Source: CAYRUD01 sp964427425 (lineage in GTDB: Bacteria; Chlamydiota; Chlamydiia; Chlamydiales; FEN-1388). Taken from it: a DNA stretch of 64,000 bases. The notes beneath the pieces were generated by a model. That model made no database searches, had not been told where the DNA came from, and saw only the letters and a program-made list of their open reading frames with translations. Positions 17,301 to 24,702 of the stretch are shown one piece after another. The first letter of the stretch is position 1; each line of letters starts with the position of its first letter. Location: assembly GCA_964427425.1 (NCBI GenBank), contig CAYRUD010000012.1, forward strand, positions 193,880 through 257,879. Direction: 5' to 3'. A program made the position numbers and the translations under genes.

Positions 17301-19016
17301 TGAATACGAAGTATCATCTTTTCCAGCGATGCGGCGTGAGTAGGTGATTAGCCTGTCGAAAATATCATAGCTGAGATTTTCTTCTGACTTCTCCTGTGGA
17401 TTGATAATCCTGATAACATTTCCTCTGCCATCATAGTCGATCAATCGACGGTGAGTTTCCGTAGTTCCTCTCTTTCGACGAGAAGTTGAGGTAATTTGAC
17501 CAAATCCGTCTTTTGTGTAAGCGATAATATATCCATCTCTGAGCGTATGCTTTGCTAGCTGACCATTAAGGAAATACCTGGAAGCTTCTTTGGATCCATC
17601 CTCATATTGCTTTAATGCGATTTGACCCCTTGCTGTGTATCGTGCTCGTATATGTGTTTTAGCGGGGGGTTCTCCAGGGTGGATAGGATTACTTTGATAT
17701 AAGGAGGTTAGATTTCCGAAGGAGTCATAAGAAAGTTCCTCTCTAAACTCAGTCGAAGATTTTCCTTCATGGGAGAGCGAGACGACGCGCCCAAGACCAT
17801 CTATATTGAGGAGTGGGCATACATCCTCATTCATGCTAGCGGAGCACACACCATTTAATGCGGTCTTAGGCTTTGGAAATCCTCTTTGGGAGGAATAAAT
17901 ACAAGATCCTGTTTCATCGAAAGCTAGAAACGAGGAGGTGTTGGTCTTTGTATCTGTTTTAATCACCATTTTTCTTAAAAGAATGTCTCTACCTGATGAT
18001 GGGTCGAAGCTCCATGTTTCAATGCATTCTTCTCTTTCATGGTTTCTTTCGCTTTCTTTCGTTTTTGTAATTGTCCATCGTCTCCAGGAAAAGGATGGAT
18101 TGAAAAGCTCAATAACAGAGGGAGAATCATCTTCAATGACCTCAGTAACTGTAGAGAATTCTCTTTCGTTTTCAATATGCTCGTATTCGCGGATACATTT
18201 TCGATATCGCTTTTTGTCAGCAGTCTCAACGAGTGTCCATGTGATAACACCCTCTTTATCATGAGAAGCCTGCCTAGTTATGGATATGACACCATCATCT
18301 CCTTCTAAGCTGACGATCGATGGATCATTCTCATCATATTGAATTCTAGTAGAATATGATTCATCCAGAGCTTGCCTACTCCCTGAGAGATTTCCTCTCA
18401 AAGTGTGCTGGCATATTCTTCCGATGCTGTCGTATGAAAATATATGTTGAACTTGAGGCTGATTCAAGCTTGTAAAGATAAGAGAGGTCAGAAGATACAT
18501 TCCATTCTGCCTGTTCCAGATCAAGTCCACGCATCCTTCTGGCGCATCAACTCCTTTTTTGGTAAGGGTGATTCTCTCAGCTAGTCTTGAGGCGGAATTT
18601 CTATGAACTGTGATTTGGTATCCAAGAGCTGCTTTTTCATTCTCATCTTCAAACGGTGAGCTAAGTTCTATTATTGATTTGCCGTTGAAGGGGGGCTCTG
18701 TTGGCGATGAAAATGCCATCTCAGGGTGAAACCAGCGTGGGCAACTTTCTTGGATAAGCTGAGAGAAAATTCGAAAAGAGCGTGAGTATAGAGTCGGTTC
18801 ATTCTCGCTCAGTTCTAATCCAAGAGGCATTGCGTGCGCTGATAGACCTTGAGTTTCAGCAAAAGATCCTAATAAATCTATAGGATTCGGTATTAATACC
18901 AAGATAATGTTACAGAGGCACGCAGTAAATGCTATAAGTGAAGGATGTTTTCCCTTCTTTACTATTTGAGATGCGCTTTTCAAGGGGCTATGGGCCATAT
19001 CGATCTGCTTAATCAT
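14313..19016 (-). CDS. RHS/YD-repeat protein with C-terminal hydrolase-like toxin domain
   Basis: A 1567-residue polymorphic-toxin-like protein. A hydrophobic N-terminal segment (residues about 25-50) suggests export or membrane anchoring. Residues about 190-1200 contain many YD-type repeats (for example FSYDSIGRICQHTLRG and YSYDNAGRIIKAH), which in relatives build a cocoon-shaped shell. The RHS core signature follows around residues 1210-1275 (YRRYSSTLMHWVEEDPLG, then NNPIFGMDPTGLF), where relatives autocleave. The unique tip from about residue 1360 has THINGIL, YAHSLGG and NDAVP and looks like a lipase/alpha-beta-hydrolase fold. A gene for a related free-standing protein lies 103 bases downstream. 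No VgrG, PAAR or Tc-toxin partner is visible, so the export route is unknown. Confidence 0.85.
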   Translation of the reverse strand: MIKQIDMAHSPLKSASQIVKKGKHPSLIAFTACLCNIILVLIPNPIDLLGSFAETQGLSAHAMPLGLELSENEPTLYSRSFRIFSQLIQESCPRWFHPEMAFSSPTEPPFNGKSIIELSSPFEDENEKAALGYQITVHRNSASRLAERITLTKKGVDAPEGCVDLIWNRQNGMYLLTSLIFTSLNQPQVQHIFSYDSIGRICQHTLRGNLSGSRQALDESYSTRIQYDENDPSIVSLEGDDGVISITRQASHDKEGVITWTLVETADKKRYRKCIREYEHIENEREFSTVTEVIEDDSPSVIELFNPSFSWRRWTITKTKESERNHEREECIETWSFDPSSGRDILLRKMVIKTDTKTNTSSFLAFDETGSCIYSSQRGFPKPKTALNGVCSASMNEDVCPLLNIDGLGRVVSLSHEGKSSTEFREELSYDSFGNLTSLYQSNPIHPGEPPAKTHIRARYTARGQIALKQYEDGSKEASRYFLNGQLAKHTLRDGYIIAYTKDGFGQITSTSRRKRGTTETHRRLIDYDGRGNVIRIINPQEKSEENLSYDIFDRLITYSRRIAGKDDTSYSISYDALDRPIHIQVKGPVDSSSTSMAYDMHGQKRESRTIYKRDGKDETIFVRELFNQTTGLLQEELSETSEDGISKQTLFDDQGRKAHIRISSLKHTFEPLEYLFSYKDEETKTLNGKIIKTSTRTTIMPNRAITHEVFDACSGRMLSRTVDTQGKVLDTIQGQAPIRSHEEYIIKDSFGSYDVIQETILSSGKTIKKVISWTFGPNKRLESIKSSDGIEEIYSYDAQGRLKEKKKVGLGSLLYERNEHGQVTRLYSTDNTVDYSYSYDNAGRIIKAHDNIKNKSVNRSFDRQGRLYQDGEEEKSVSVDFAVNDLGTSFSSLSSKVTKISLPTRESIVFSYLDSSRTKPSRIDKLYEEKTVWSLRTDQVPILKEKCQFEGIDEKGFKRVTKKSSLSYPKDNKDSIQKSEWTQTAHIDSFGFLSQEKGEFSYSTSFLPSGEITSFRNDKSPSQEEKVEIDRFGRVVQKGGLFLSYDQRGNVSASKDNSNQDQITYTYDFVGRLTSIENKKTGFKEEYEYDGFHRIQRIIQTTRLNTSSGEKPFVRHIIDRLWYSQADLGSIVYTEDGKVIKSTLRVPALSSNHHETSAVEINGRPYITAVDSNYSVIALIDSDGIMVEQYFYSLFGHMKFRTFSDERSDTTEPLSPWLWCGKRQCGDSSFLLYDFGYRRYSSTLMHWVEEDPLGWSDGLYSRSYVQNNPIFGMDPTGLFSIPSFWNQLTEHIQRGAYEVYTKIVKSITLASTSVDWFFQFRSPFEDMIFKLVGSTWLMLIGYNPDATHVGRAGSVKELHPKVRITHINGILNVSKDQVDNAALVSKSHGNIPVHYIYAATSGFTGDLLRCAFAKGGLISRQAKLLSHLWQRLIKEMGGPHEGGIIIHYAHSLGGTDTASALTLLTPEERACIRVVTFGSATLIQEESCYKVDNYVSVNDAVPAIADIKSYFYGLMKWQNNIYFLSSNTLPCLDHIFTNETYRKVLDELGAKFQEEYLKEQKDNKGN

Positions 19017-19341
19017 AATTCTAATCTATTAAAGAATGTTTCCTATGAAGAGGTTTGTTATTATTCTTCCCCTTCTTAGCCTCTTCGGTTGAGAGAAAAG
19101 ATAATTAAATCCCTCTGGATTGTTAGTCTATTAATAGCTCTTTTAAGAGCCACCCTTAGGTTTGTACAAGATGCGTTGGGACTTTGTACTGGACAAGGAC
19201 TCCAAGTAATAAAGCTTTAAAGAGCAATGAACTGTATAAAACTAGTATTGCTTGTTGATGCTTAGGAATTATAAAGATTGAGTAAATGAGCCAATAAAAT
19301 TAGCTTCTGTTCAATAAAAGTTTTTTAGGTGTAGGTGTGAG
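19017..19341. other. Divergent intergenic region between the RHS gene and prmA
   Basis: These 325 bases lie between two genes transcribed apart, so both promoters should be here. I see a short self-complementary GCTCTTTTAAGAGC hairpin near 19137-19150 but no convincing promoter boxes, and no gene. Confidence 0.35.
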
Positions 19342-20223
19342 GTGTATATTACTTATTTGAAAGTTGTCTGTTCGACTAAGAAAGAATCAAGATCTTTTGG
19401 ATCAACACTCTCAACGCCTGGGATTAGAGAAGCATTTTTAATAGATCCTCTCTCGTTAGTTAAAGTCGAGAGCGAAGTAGCCAATGAGGGAGTCATGTGG
19501 TATTTCTCTCTTGCGTCAAAAAAGAGAGACGATTTTATTCATTGGTGCTCATCTCATTATCCTCATATTACTATTGAGGATGCCTCTATAGATATAGATT
19601 GGCAGAAGCAGTCAGAAGAGCACTCTCCTTATTGGTCGTCAAAGTCAGGCTTTTTAGAAATTCCCCTTGTGGATGGTAAAGATAAATTACAACTTGAGGC
19701 GGGTGGCGCATTTGGCGATGGCTCTCATCCGACAACTCGTCTGATGCTTCAATCCTTACACGATAAGGTGAGAGGTAAAGTCGTTGTTGATATAGGAGCG
19801 GGTAACGGAATCTTAGCGTTAGCGGCCCTTCAATGCGGAGCTCTATCTGCGATTGGTATCGAGATAGATCCAGAAGCCGTCCTGATTGCCATGCGAAATG
19901 CTCGTATAAATGGGCTAGCAGAAAAAGCTTTCTTCTTTAGCTGCGACGAAGCCACTCATTTTGAAGATCGTTTGCAAAAAGAGCTGTATTCACTTGTGTC
20001 CAGTGAGCACCTACTCATTCTTATGAATATGACGTGGGGAGATATTCAACAGGCTCTTCCAATGTATGGAAGCCTTATTGAGCGTGCATCCGAAATGGTT
20101 ATCTCAGGGATTCTCTTAGAACAAAAAGAACAGGTCTGTAGCTATTTCTTTTCAATGTATACGTATAAGCTTATTTCATTCGTAGAAGATGATGGCTGGC
20201 TTCTTCTCCATTTTAAGCGATAA
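19342..20223 (+). CDS. prmA: Ribosomal protein L11 methyltransferase
   Basis: S-adenosylmethionine-dependent enzyme that trimethylates ribosomal protein L11. The family-specific GGAFGDGSHPTTR segment precedes the SAM-binding motif VVDIGAGNGILALAAL. It is followed by the acidic strand end GIEIDPEAV. The usual catalytic-site NIL/NPP position reads NMTWGDI. The length of 293 residues is standard. Translation is read from the GTG at 19342 because upstream ATGs in frame are lacking. It lies upstream of the FmdB gene on the opposite strand and shares its terminator. Confidence 0.88.
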   Translation: MYITYLKVVCSTKKESRSFGSTLSTPGIREAFLIDPLSLVKVESEVANEGVMWYFSLASKKRDDFIHWCSSHYPHITIEDASIDIDWQKQSEEHSPYWSSKSGFLEIPLVDGKDKLQLEAGGAFGDGSHPTTRLMLQSLHDKVRGKVVVDIGAGNGILALAALQCGALSAIGIEIDPEAVLIAMRNARINGLAEKAFFFSCDEATHFEDRLQKELYSLVSSEHLLILMNMTWGDIQQALPMYGSLIERASEMVISGILLEQKEQVCSYFFSMYTYKLISFVEDDGWLLLHFKR

Positions 20224-20226
20224 AGG

Positions 20227-20265
20227 AAAAGCCTCTTTCATATCTATGAAGAGGCTTTTATTTTT
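20227..20265. terminator. Bidirectional terminator after prmA and the FmdB gene
   Basis: A 14-bp stem (AAAAGCCTCTTTCAT paired with ATGAAGAGGCTTTT) with TATTTTT on the plus side and A-rich bases on the left supports termination in both directions. Confidence 0.8.
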
Positions 20266-20524
20266 AATGACATTTACATGATGATCCGCAGGATGGCCCT
20301 TTAGTGGGGTCATTTCCTTGTGATCCATGTGATGCGCCCTTTGATGCATAGTCAGTAATGTAAAAACCAGAGCCCTTAAAGTGCATTCCAAATGATGAAG
20401 AAAGTACTCTCTTAAATGCATGGCTTTTGCAATGTGGGCATTCAGTAGATGGAGGAGCGTCCGCTTTTTCAATCAGCTCTGTTTTTACCCCACAAGACTC
20501 ACAGAAGTACTCATAAAGTGGCAT
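20264..20524 (-). CDS. FmdB-family zinc-ribbon protein
   Basis: An 86-residue small protein with the FmdB/CxxC_CxxC zinc ribbon: start MPLYEYFCESCG, then ECPHCKSHAFKRVLSS. The two CxxC pairs should hold one zinc. The C-terminus is Gly/Ser-rich and ends in a Cys-containing tail (GPSCGSSCKCH) that could bind additional metal. Members are proposed regulatory or metal-chaperone proteins, with no settled function. It lies downstream of nothing obvious and is convergent with prmA. Recognition of the domain is firm. Confidence 0.85.
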   Translation of the reverse strand: MPLYEYFCESCGVKTELIEKADAPPSTECPHCKSHAFKRVLSSSFGMHFKGSGFYITDYASKGASHGSQGNDPTKGPSCGSSCKCH

Positions 20525-20630
20525 AGGGAAAGTGAAATCCTCCAGTATTTAAGAAATGCTATCGGCTAGAAATTATACTATCTCTTTCAGGATCAGGTCC
20601 AACAGATATTTTATAAGCCTTGTTTTAACA

Positions 20631-20662
20631 GAAAAAAAGCGGCAAGAGAGTTTCTTGCCGCT
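20631..20662 (-). terminator. Terminator of the groES-groEL operon
   Basis: On the minus strand a 10-bp stem (arms 20653-20662 and 20638-20647) is followed by seven T. It lies 39 bases after the groEL stop. Confidence 0.88.
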
Positions 20663-20700
20663 AGAAGTCTTTTTGGGGGACATCAAGGTGAAGAGAGAGG

Positions 20701-22380
20701 TTAGAAGTCTCCCATGTCATCCATGCCGCCCATACCCATTCCACCCATACCGCCCATTCCACCCATGCCTGGATGTCCTGCAGCCATTGGGGCTTTTTTC
20801 TTAGGCTTTTCGGTAATCATCGCAGCTGTTGTCAGAAGGAGTGATGCGACAGATGCCGCATTTGTAAGGGCTGTCTTAGTTACTAATACAGGATCGATGA
20901 CGCCTTCTTTAATAAGGTCTGTAAATTGATCAGTAAGACCATTATAACCCCATGATCCTGATGCTTCATAGACTTTTTCAGCAACGAGTTGGCCTTGTTT
21001 TCCGCAATTATTAGCTATTGCGGTGATAGGCTCAAAAGCGGCTTTCTGGATGATATCAACACCGATTGCCTCATCTCCAGAGACTTCTTTTTTCAGTTTT
21101 TCTAATACTTTTACTGCGCGAAGAAGAGCAACTCCTCCTCCTGGGACAACTCCCTCTTGAACTGCAGCTCGCGTCGCATGGAGAGCATCTTCAACTCGAG
21201 CTTTCTTTTCTTTCATCTCTGTTTCTGTTGCAGCTCCAACATTGATGACAGCAACGCCACCGACAAGGCGAGCTAAGCGCTCTTCGAGCTTTTCTTTGTC
21301 ATATGAAGATGACGCATGCTCGATCTCAGCTCTGATCTCTTGCATTCTTGCCTTCAGCTTCTGATGATCTCCCATTCCATCGACGATAGTAGTCTCATCT
21401 TTCGTGATCTTAACTGCTTTTGCTCGGCCAAAAGAGGTGATAGAGACATCATCTAAGCTTAAGCCTACTTCTTCAGTGATGAGGGTGGCTCCGGTGAGGA
21501 TAGCGATATCTTGAAGCATTGCTTTCTTTCTGTCACCGAAACCAGGCGCTTTTACCGCAGCAACAGGAAGGCCGGCCTTGAGTTTATTGACGACTAACGT
21601 TGCTAAAGCTTCGCTATCGACATCTTCGGCGATAATTAAGAGAGGTCTTTGTCCTTGAGACATAGACTTTTCAAGGATAGGTACTATATCTTTCGCTGAA
21701 GAGAGTTTTTTGTCTGTGATAAAGATGAGCGCATTATCGAGCTCGACTCGCATAGCTTCTGGATTTGTAATGAAGTATGGGGAAAGGTACCCTTTATCGA
21801 ATTGCATCCCTTCAACAACATCCAAGGTAGTCTCGATACCTTTTGCTTCACTGACAGTGATGATGCCGTCTTTTCCAACTTTTTCCATCGCTTGAGCGAT
21901 AATGGAACCAATCTCTGGATCGTTATTTGCTGAGATTGTCGCGGTTTGATGGATCTCGTTTTTACTATTTACTGGTTGAGCGATTGAAGAGAGCTCGTCG
22001 ACAATAGCGCTAACAGCTTTATCGATACCACGCTTTACATCCATTGGATTTGCGCCGGAAGAAATATTCTTCAATCCGAGGCTGAATATTGCTTCTGCCA
22101 AGACGATTGCTGTTGTTGTTCCATCGCCTGCGACATCAGATGTCTTAGATGCAACTTCCTTGACGAGTTGGGCGCCCATGTTTTCAAATTTATCTTTCAG
22201 AGTAATCTCTTTAGCAACTGTGACACCGTCTTTTGTCGAAAGAGGAGAGCCGAACCCTTTGTTGATAACAACGTTTCTACCCTTTGGGCCTAATGTAACT
22301 TTTACAGCTCTAGCGAGAGTTTTAACCCCTCTGTTGAGTGCTTTTAAGGCCTCGTCGTTGAATTGAATCATTTTTGCCAT
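20701..22380 (-). CDS. groL: 60-kDa chaperonin GroEL
   Basis: Subunit of the double-ring chaperonin that folds client proteins with ATP and GroES. The protein has 559 residues. The ATP-binding loop GDGTTTAIVLAEAI (about residue 86), the apical segment and the second nucleotide segment VPGGGVALLRAV are intact. The tail is the usual flexible Gly-Gly-Met repeat ending in GMDDMGDF. It follows groES by 135 bases and is terminated by a strong hairpin. Chlamydiae usually carry extra groEL paralogues elsewhere; this copy, linked to groES, is the canonical one. Stress regulation is suggested by the CIRCE-like site upstream of groES. Confidence 0.98.
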   Translation of the reverse strand: MAKMIQFNDEALKALNRGVKTLARAVKVTLGPKGRNVVINKGFGSPLSTKDGVTVAKEITLKDKFENMGAQLVKEVASKTSDVAGDGTTTAIVLAEAIFSLGLKNISSGANPMDVKRGIDKAVSAIVDELSSIAQPVNSKNEIHQTATISANNDPEIGSIIAQAMEKVGKDGIITVSEAKGIETTLDVVEGMQFDKGYLSPYFITNPEAMRVELDNALIFITDKKLSSAKDIVPILEKSMSQGQRPLLIIAEDVDSEALATLVVNKLKAGLPVAAVKAPGFGDRKKAMLQDIAILTGATLITEEVGLSLDDVSITSFGRAKAVKITKDETTIVDGMGDHQKLKARMQEIRAEIEHASSSYDKEKLEERLARLVGGVAVINVGAATETEMKEKKARVEDALHATRAAVQEGVVPGGGVALLRAVKVLEKLKKEVSGDEAIGVDIIQKAAFEPITAIANNCGKQGQLVAEKVYEASGSWGYNGLTDQFTDLIKEGVIDPVLVTKTALTNAASVASLLLTTAAMITEKPKKKAPMAAGHPGMGGMGGMGGMGMGGMDDMGDF

Positions 22381-22515
22381 GGTAACACTCTCTTTGATCT
22401 CTGCCTTTAACGCGTTTCTCTTGGGATTGATGAGGTCATCATTCTAAGAAGAGAATATGTACTAGGAGCTGTATAATTGATGTGCCTTTCCATATTCTCT
22501 CTTTCATCAGTTTAT

Positions 22516-22818
22516 TTAAGAGAGAATTCCGAGAATTTCGCTCTCTTCCATAATTAGGAGCTCTTCAGAATCATCTTTTGTCTGAACGCCCTTCACCTCA
22601 GTTCCGGCATATGATGAGAAGAGAACTTTGTCGCCAACTTTGACAGTGAGCGTTTCTCTTTCTCCCTTGTCGTTGATAGCTCCAGGTCCTACAGCGATGA
22701 CCTCACCTTCTTTTGGCTTTTCTTGCGCAGTATCTGGAAGAAGGATTCCGCCTTTTGTCGCTTGTACTTTAGATCGTCGAATAAGGACTCGGCTGCCGAG
22801 TGGTCGAACGGTTTTCAT
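22516..22818 (-). CDS. groS: 10-kDa co-chaperonin GroES
   Basis: Caps GroEL rings and sets the folding chamber. This 100-residue protein starts MKTVRPLGSRVLIRR. It contains the mobile loop (VQATKGGILLPDTAQEKP) and the family strands VIAVGPGAINDKG and KVGDKVLFSSYAG. It is first in the operon with groEL. A leader of roughly 250 bases separates its ATG from the CIRCE-like operator. Identification is certain. Confidence 0.97.
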   Translation of the reverse strand: MKTVRPLGSRVLIRRSKVQATKGGILLPDTAQEKPKEGEVIAVGPGAINDKGERETLTVKVGDKVLFSSYAGTEVKGVQTKDDSEELLIMEESEILGILS

Positions 22819-22876
22819 ATGTGCACACTCCCGATTAATCCATGAAGTATAATATGTGCGAAATCAGAGTGAAATC

Positions 22877-22921
22877 GACATCTCTATGACGAGCAATATA
22901 AGCTCATATAGAGCCGATGTC
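22877..22921 (-). promoter_or_regulatory. Stem-loop in the groES 5' leader
   Basis: An imperfect inverted repeat within the long leader: GACATC pairs with GATGTC, TCTAT with ATAGA and GAGC with GCTC around an AATATAA loop, with small internal loops. It sits 58-103 bases before the groES start. Role unknown; an mRNA stability or thermosensing element is possible. Confidence 0.4.
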
Positions 22922-23050
22922 ACCTTGTGTTTAATCTTTCACTCTTTTGCTCTCTCTTAAAGAAGAGGTAATGGAGATCTCACTCTTTAAGTCTTTTTTC
23001 ATGCTTCAAAAGAGGATGGAAAAGAGCGTAAAAACCCACGCTGCTATGAC

Positions 23051-23077
23051 TTAGCAGACTGAGTTTTCGTTTGCTAA
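23051..23077. promoter_or_regulatory. CIRCE-like HrcA operator of groESL
   Basis: Inverted repeat TTAGCAGAC-N9-GTTTGCTAA with exactly the 9-base spacing of CIRCE (consensus TTAGCACTC-N9-GAGTGCTAA). Six outer bases of each arm match; the inner bases deviate in a nearly symmetric way. It overlaps the expected transcription start, where HrcA would block the promoter. Confidence 0.7.
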
Positions 23078-23090
23078 CACGAAGTAGAGT

Positions 23091-23115
23091 AAGGTGATAT
23101 TTCGTTTTTTGTCAA
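23091..23115 (-). promoter_or_regulatory. Probable groESL promoter
   Basis: A perfect TTGACA -35 box (23115-23110 on the minus strand) is followed after 17-18 bases by a weak -10 (TTACTC or TACTCT). The predicted start falls at the edge of the CIRCE-like repeat. Confidence 0.5.
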
Positions 23116-23154
23116 CGAAGTGATTCAATTTCTAGCAATCGAAAAAAAAGAGTG

Positions 23155-24471
23155 CTACTTTTCTCCGTAACTTGGAATAAGGTACTGCTTTCTTTTCTCC
23201 ATGAATTCAGCTCGTTCTTTGTGATGAAGAGAGCATAGAGCGTCGAAAGGACGTTTTTCTCGGATTAAAATCTCAGCTATTTTCTTAGTTCCGCAAACTT
23301 TATAGAACATATCGAGCTGCTTTTTTTTCTCTTTTTGGGAGAGAACTCCTAAAAGTTCTTTTGGATAGAGTCTCTTTAATGTGTCGAGTATTTGGTAGCA
23401 TGTTTCGATAGGCGAAAAAGATTTTGAAAGAGGGAGAAGAAGGGCTCCTTGGCATTTTTTCCCGGAGAACTGCCCTCCGTAAGGTTTTACCCATATCTCC
23501 TGGAAACGAACAAAGGGTGAGGCTCCTCGGTTCAATTCTTTGACAAATCGCTGTGGATCAATCCAAGGGGCTGTAATTATTTTAAAAGGAAGCGTGTAGC
23601 CTACTCCAATGTTAACGAATCCAAGTTCTCCAATAATGCCTGTAGCAGGATAGAGAAGCGCAGTTGATGCCTCAGGAATATTAGGACTTGTAGGTATCCA
23701 TGGAAGGCCCGTATCTGAGAAAAGCATAGAGCGCTTCCATCCAAGCATTGGAACAACAGTAAGGCTTGCGCCAACCTTATATTCAGCATTAAAGTATCGA
23801 GCGAGCTCTCCAATCGTCATTCCATGCCGATAAGGGACATTAATATAGCCGACAAATGAGCGAAAGGGTTCCTCAAGCATAGGTCCTTCGGCGATCATGC
23901 CGCCTAATGGATTAGGGCGGTCGAGAACGACAACTTTAATATTCCATTTAGCGGCCTCTTCCATGCAGTAGAGAAGTGTGGTCGCGAAGGTATATGATCT
24001 AGAGCCTAAGTCTTGGATGTCGTAAACAAGGACTTCTATCCCCTGGAGCATCTCTCTTGTAGGGCGTCTGGTAGTTCCATGAAGGCTAATCACAGGTATG
24101 TTTTTATAGGTTGTCTCTTTGACAGCCTCTCCCGCGTACATCTCTCCCATCAAACCATGCTCAGGAGCAAAGAGTGCTTGAAGGCGAAAAGTGCCTCGCT
24201 CATGCTCTTTGACAAAGACATCGCAGGTTTTTTCGAAGTTCTTATTGATGGCTGTGTGGTTTGTAATTAATCCAACTCTTTTCTTCTCAAGGAGATATCG
24301 ATATGATGAAGAAAAAAGTCTATCAACGCCAACTTGAACCACTGCTCGTTCTTGTTTTTCTATTCCCACCGATGCATACACGCAATCGCTTGAAAAAAGG
24401 TTGGATAGCATTACTACAATGAAGAGAAGTGAGGTGAATGTTACAAGAAGTTGTTTCTTCATTTCTTTCAT
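23155..24471 (-). CDS. Exported DUF1343 protein (NamZ-like exo-beta-N-acetylmuramidase)
   Basis: NamZ enzymes remove terminal N-acetylmuramic acid from peptidoglycan glycans. The diagnostic segments are GLITNHTAI, LFAPEHGLMGE, VYDIQDLGSRSYTFATTL, VLDRPNPLGG and the C-terminal half FVNIGVGYTLPFK. An N-terminal signal peptide (KKQLLVTFTSLLFIVVMLS) predicts export to the periplasm. I chose ATG 24471 (ATG 24462 also fits) because it places a short charged region before the hydrophobic core. A longer frame to 24540 would add 23 polar residues. Export suits a cell-wall role in a phylum with minimal peptidoglycan. It ends 36 bases before the groESL promoter. Confidence 0.85.
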   Translation of the reverse strand: MKEMKKQLLVTFTSLLFIVVMLSNLFSSDCVYASVGIEKQERAVVQVGVDRLFSSSYRYLLEKKRVGLITNHTAINKNFEKTCDVFVKEHERGTFRLQALFAPEHGLMGEMYAGEAVKETTYKNIPVISLHGTTRRPTREMLQGIEVLVYDIQDLGSRSYTFATTLLYCMEEAAKWNIKVVVLDRPNPLGGMIAEGPMLEEPFRSFVGYINVPYRHGMTIGELARYFNAEYKVGASLTVVPMLGWKRSMLFSDTGLPWIPTSPNIPEASTALLYPATGIIGELGFVNIGVGYTLPFKIITAPWIDPQRFVKELNRGASPFVRFQEIWVKPYGGQFSGKKCQGALLLPLSKSFSPIETCYQILDTLKRLYPKELLGVLSQKEKKKQLDMFYKVCGTKKIAEILIREKRPFDALCSLHHKERAEFMEKRKQYLIPSYGEK

Positions 24472-24702
24472 GAGCCGTGGCACGTTTTGTCTTTTTGATG
24501 CATAAGATAAGGAGAGTTTTGTTGTACCTGACGATTTCAAAAAATTGAATAAAGAAATAGGGTGATTTTACTTCGCGGTGCATGTTTGATTGTTCGATAT
24601 ACTGCTTTTCAAACAATCAAAGGCGGGAGTAAAATTGATAAACTCAATCATGAATCTTTCTCATTATCTGCTTGTAGGACACATTGCGTGCTAGACACTT
24701 CT

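Noticed and set aside
20701..20790. Short tandem repeat at the end of groEL
   Set aside because: It encodes the normal Gly-Gly-Met tail of GroEL.
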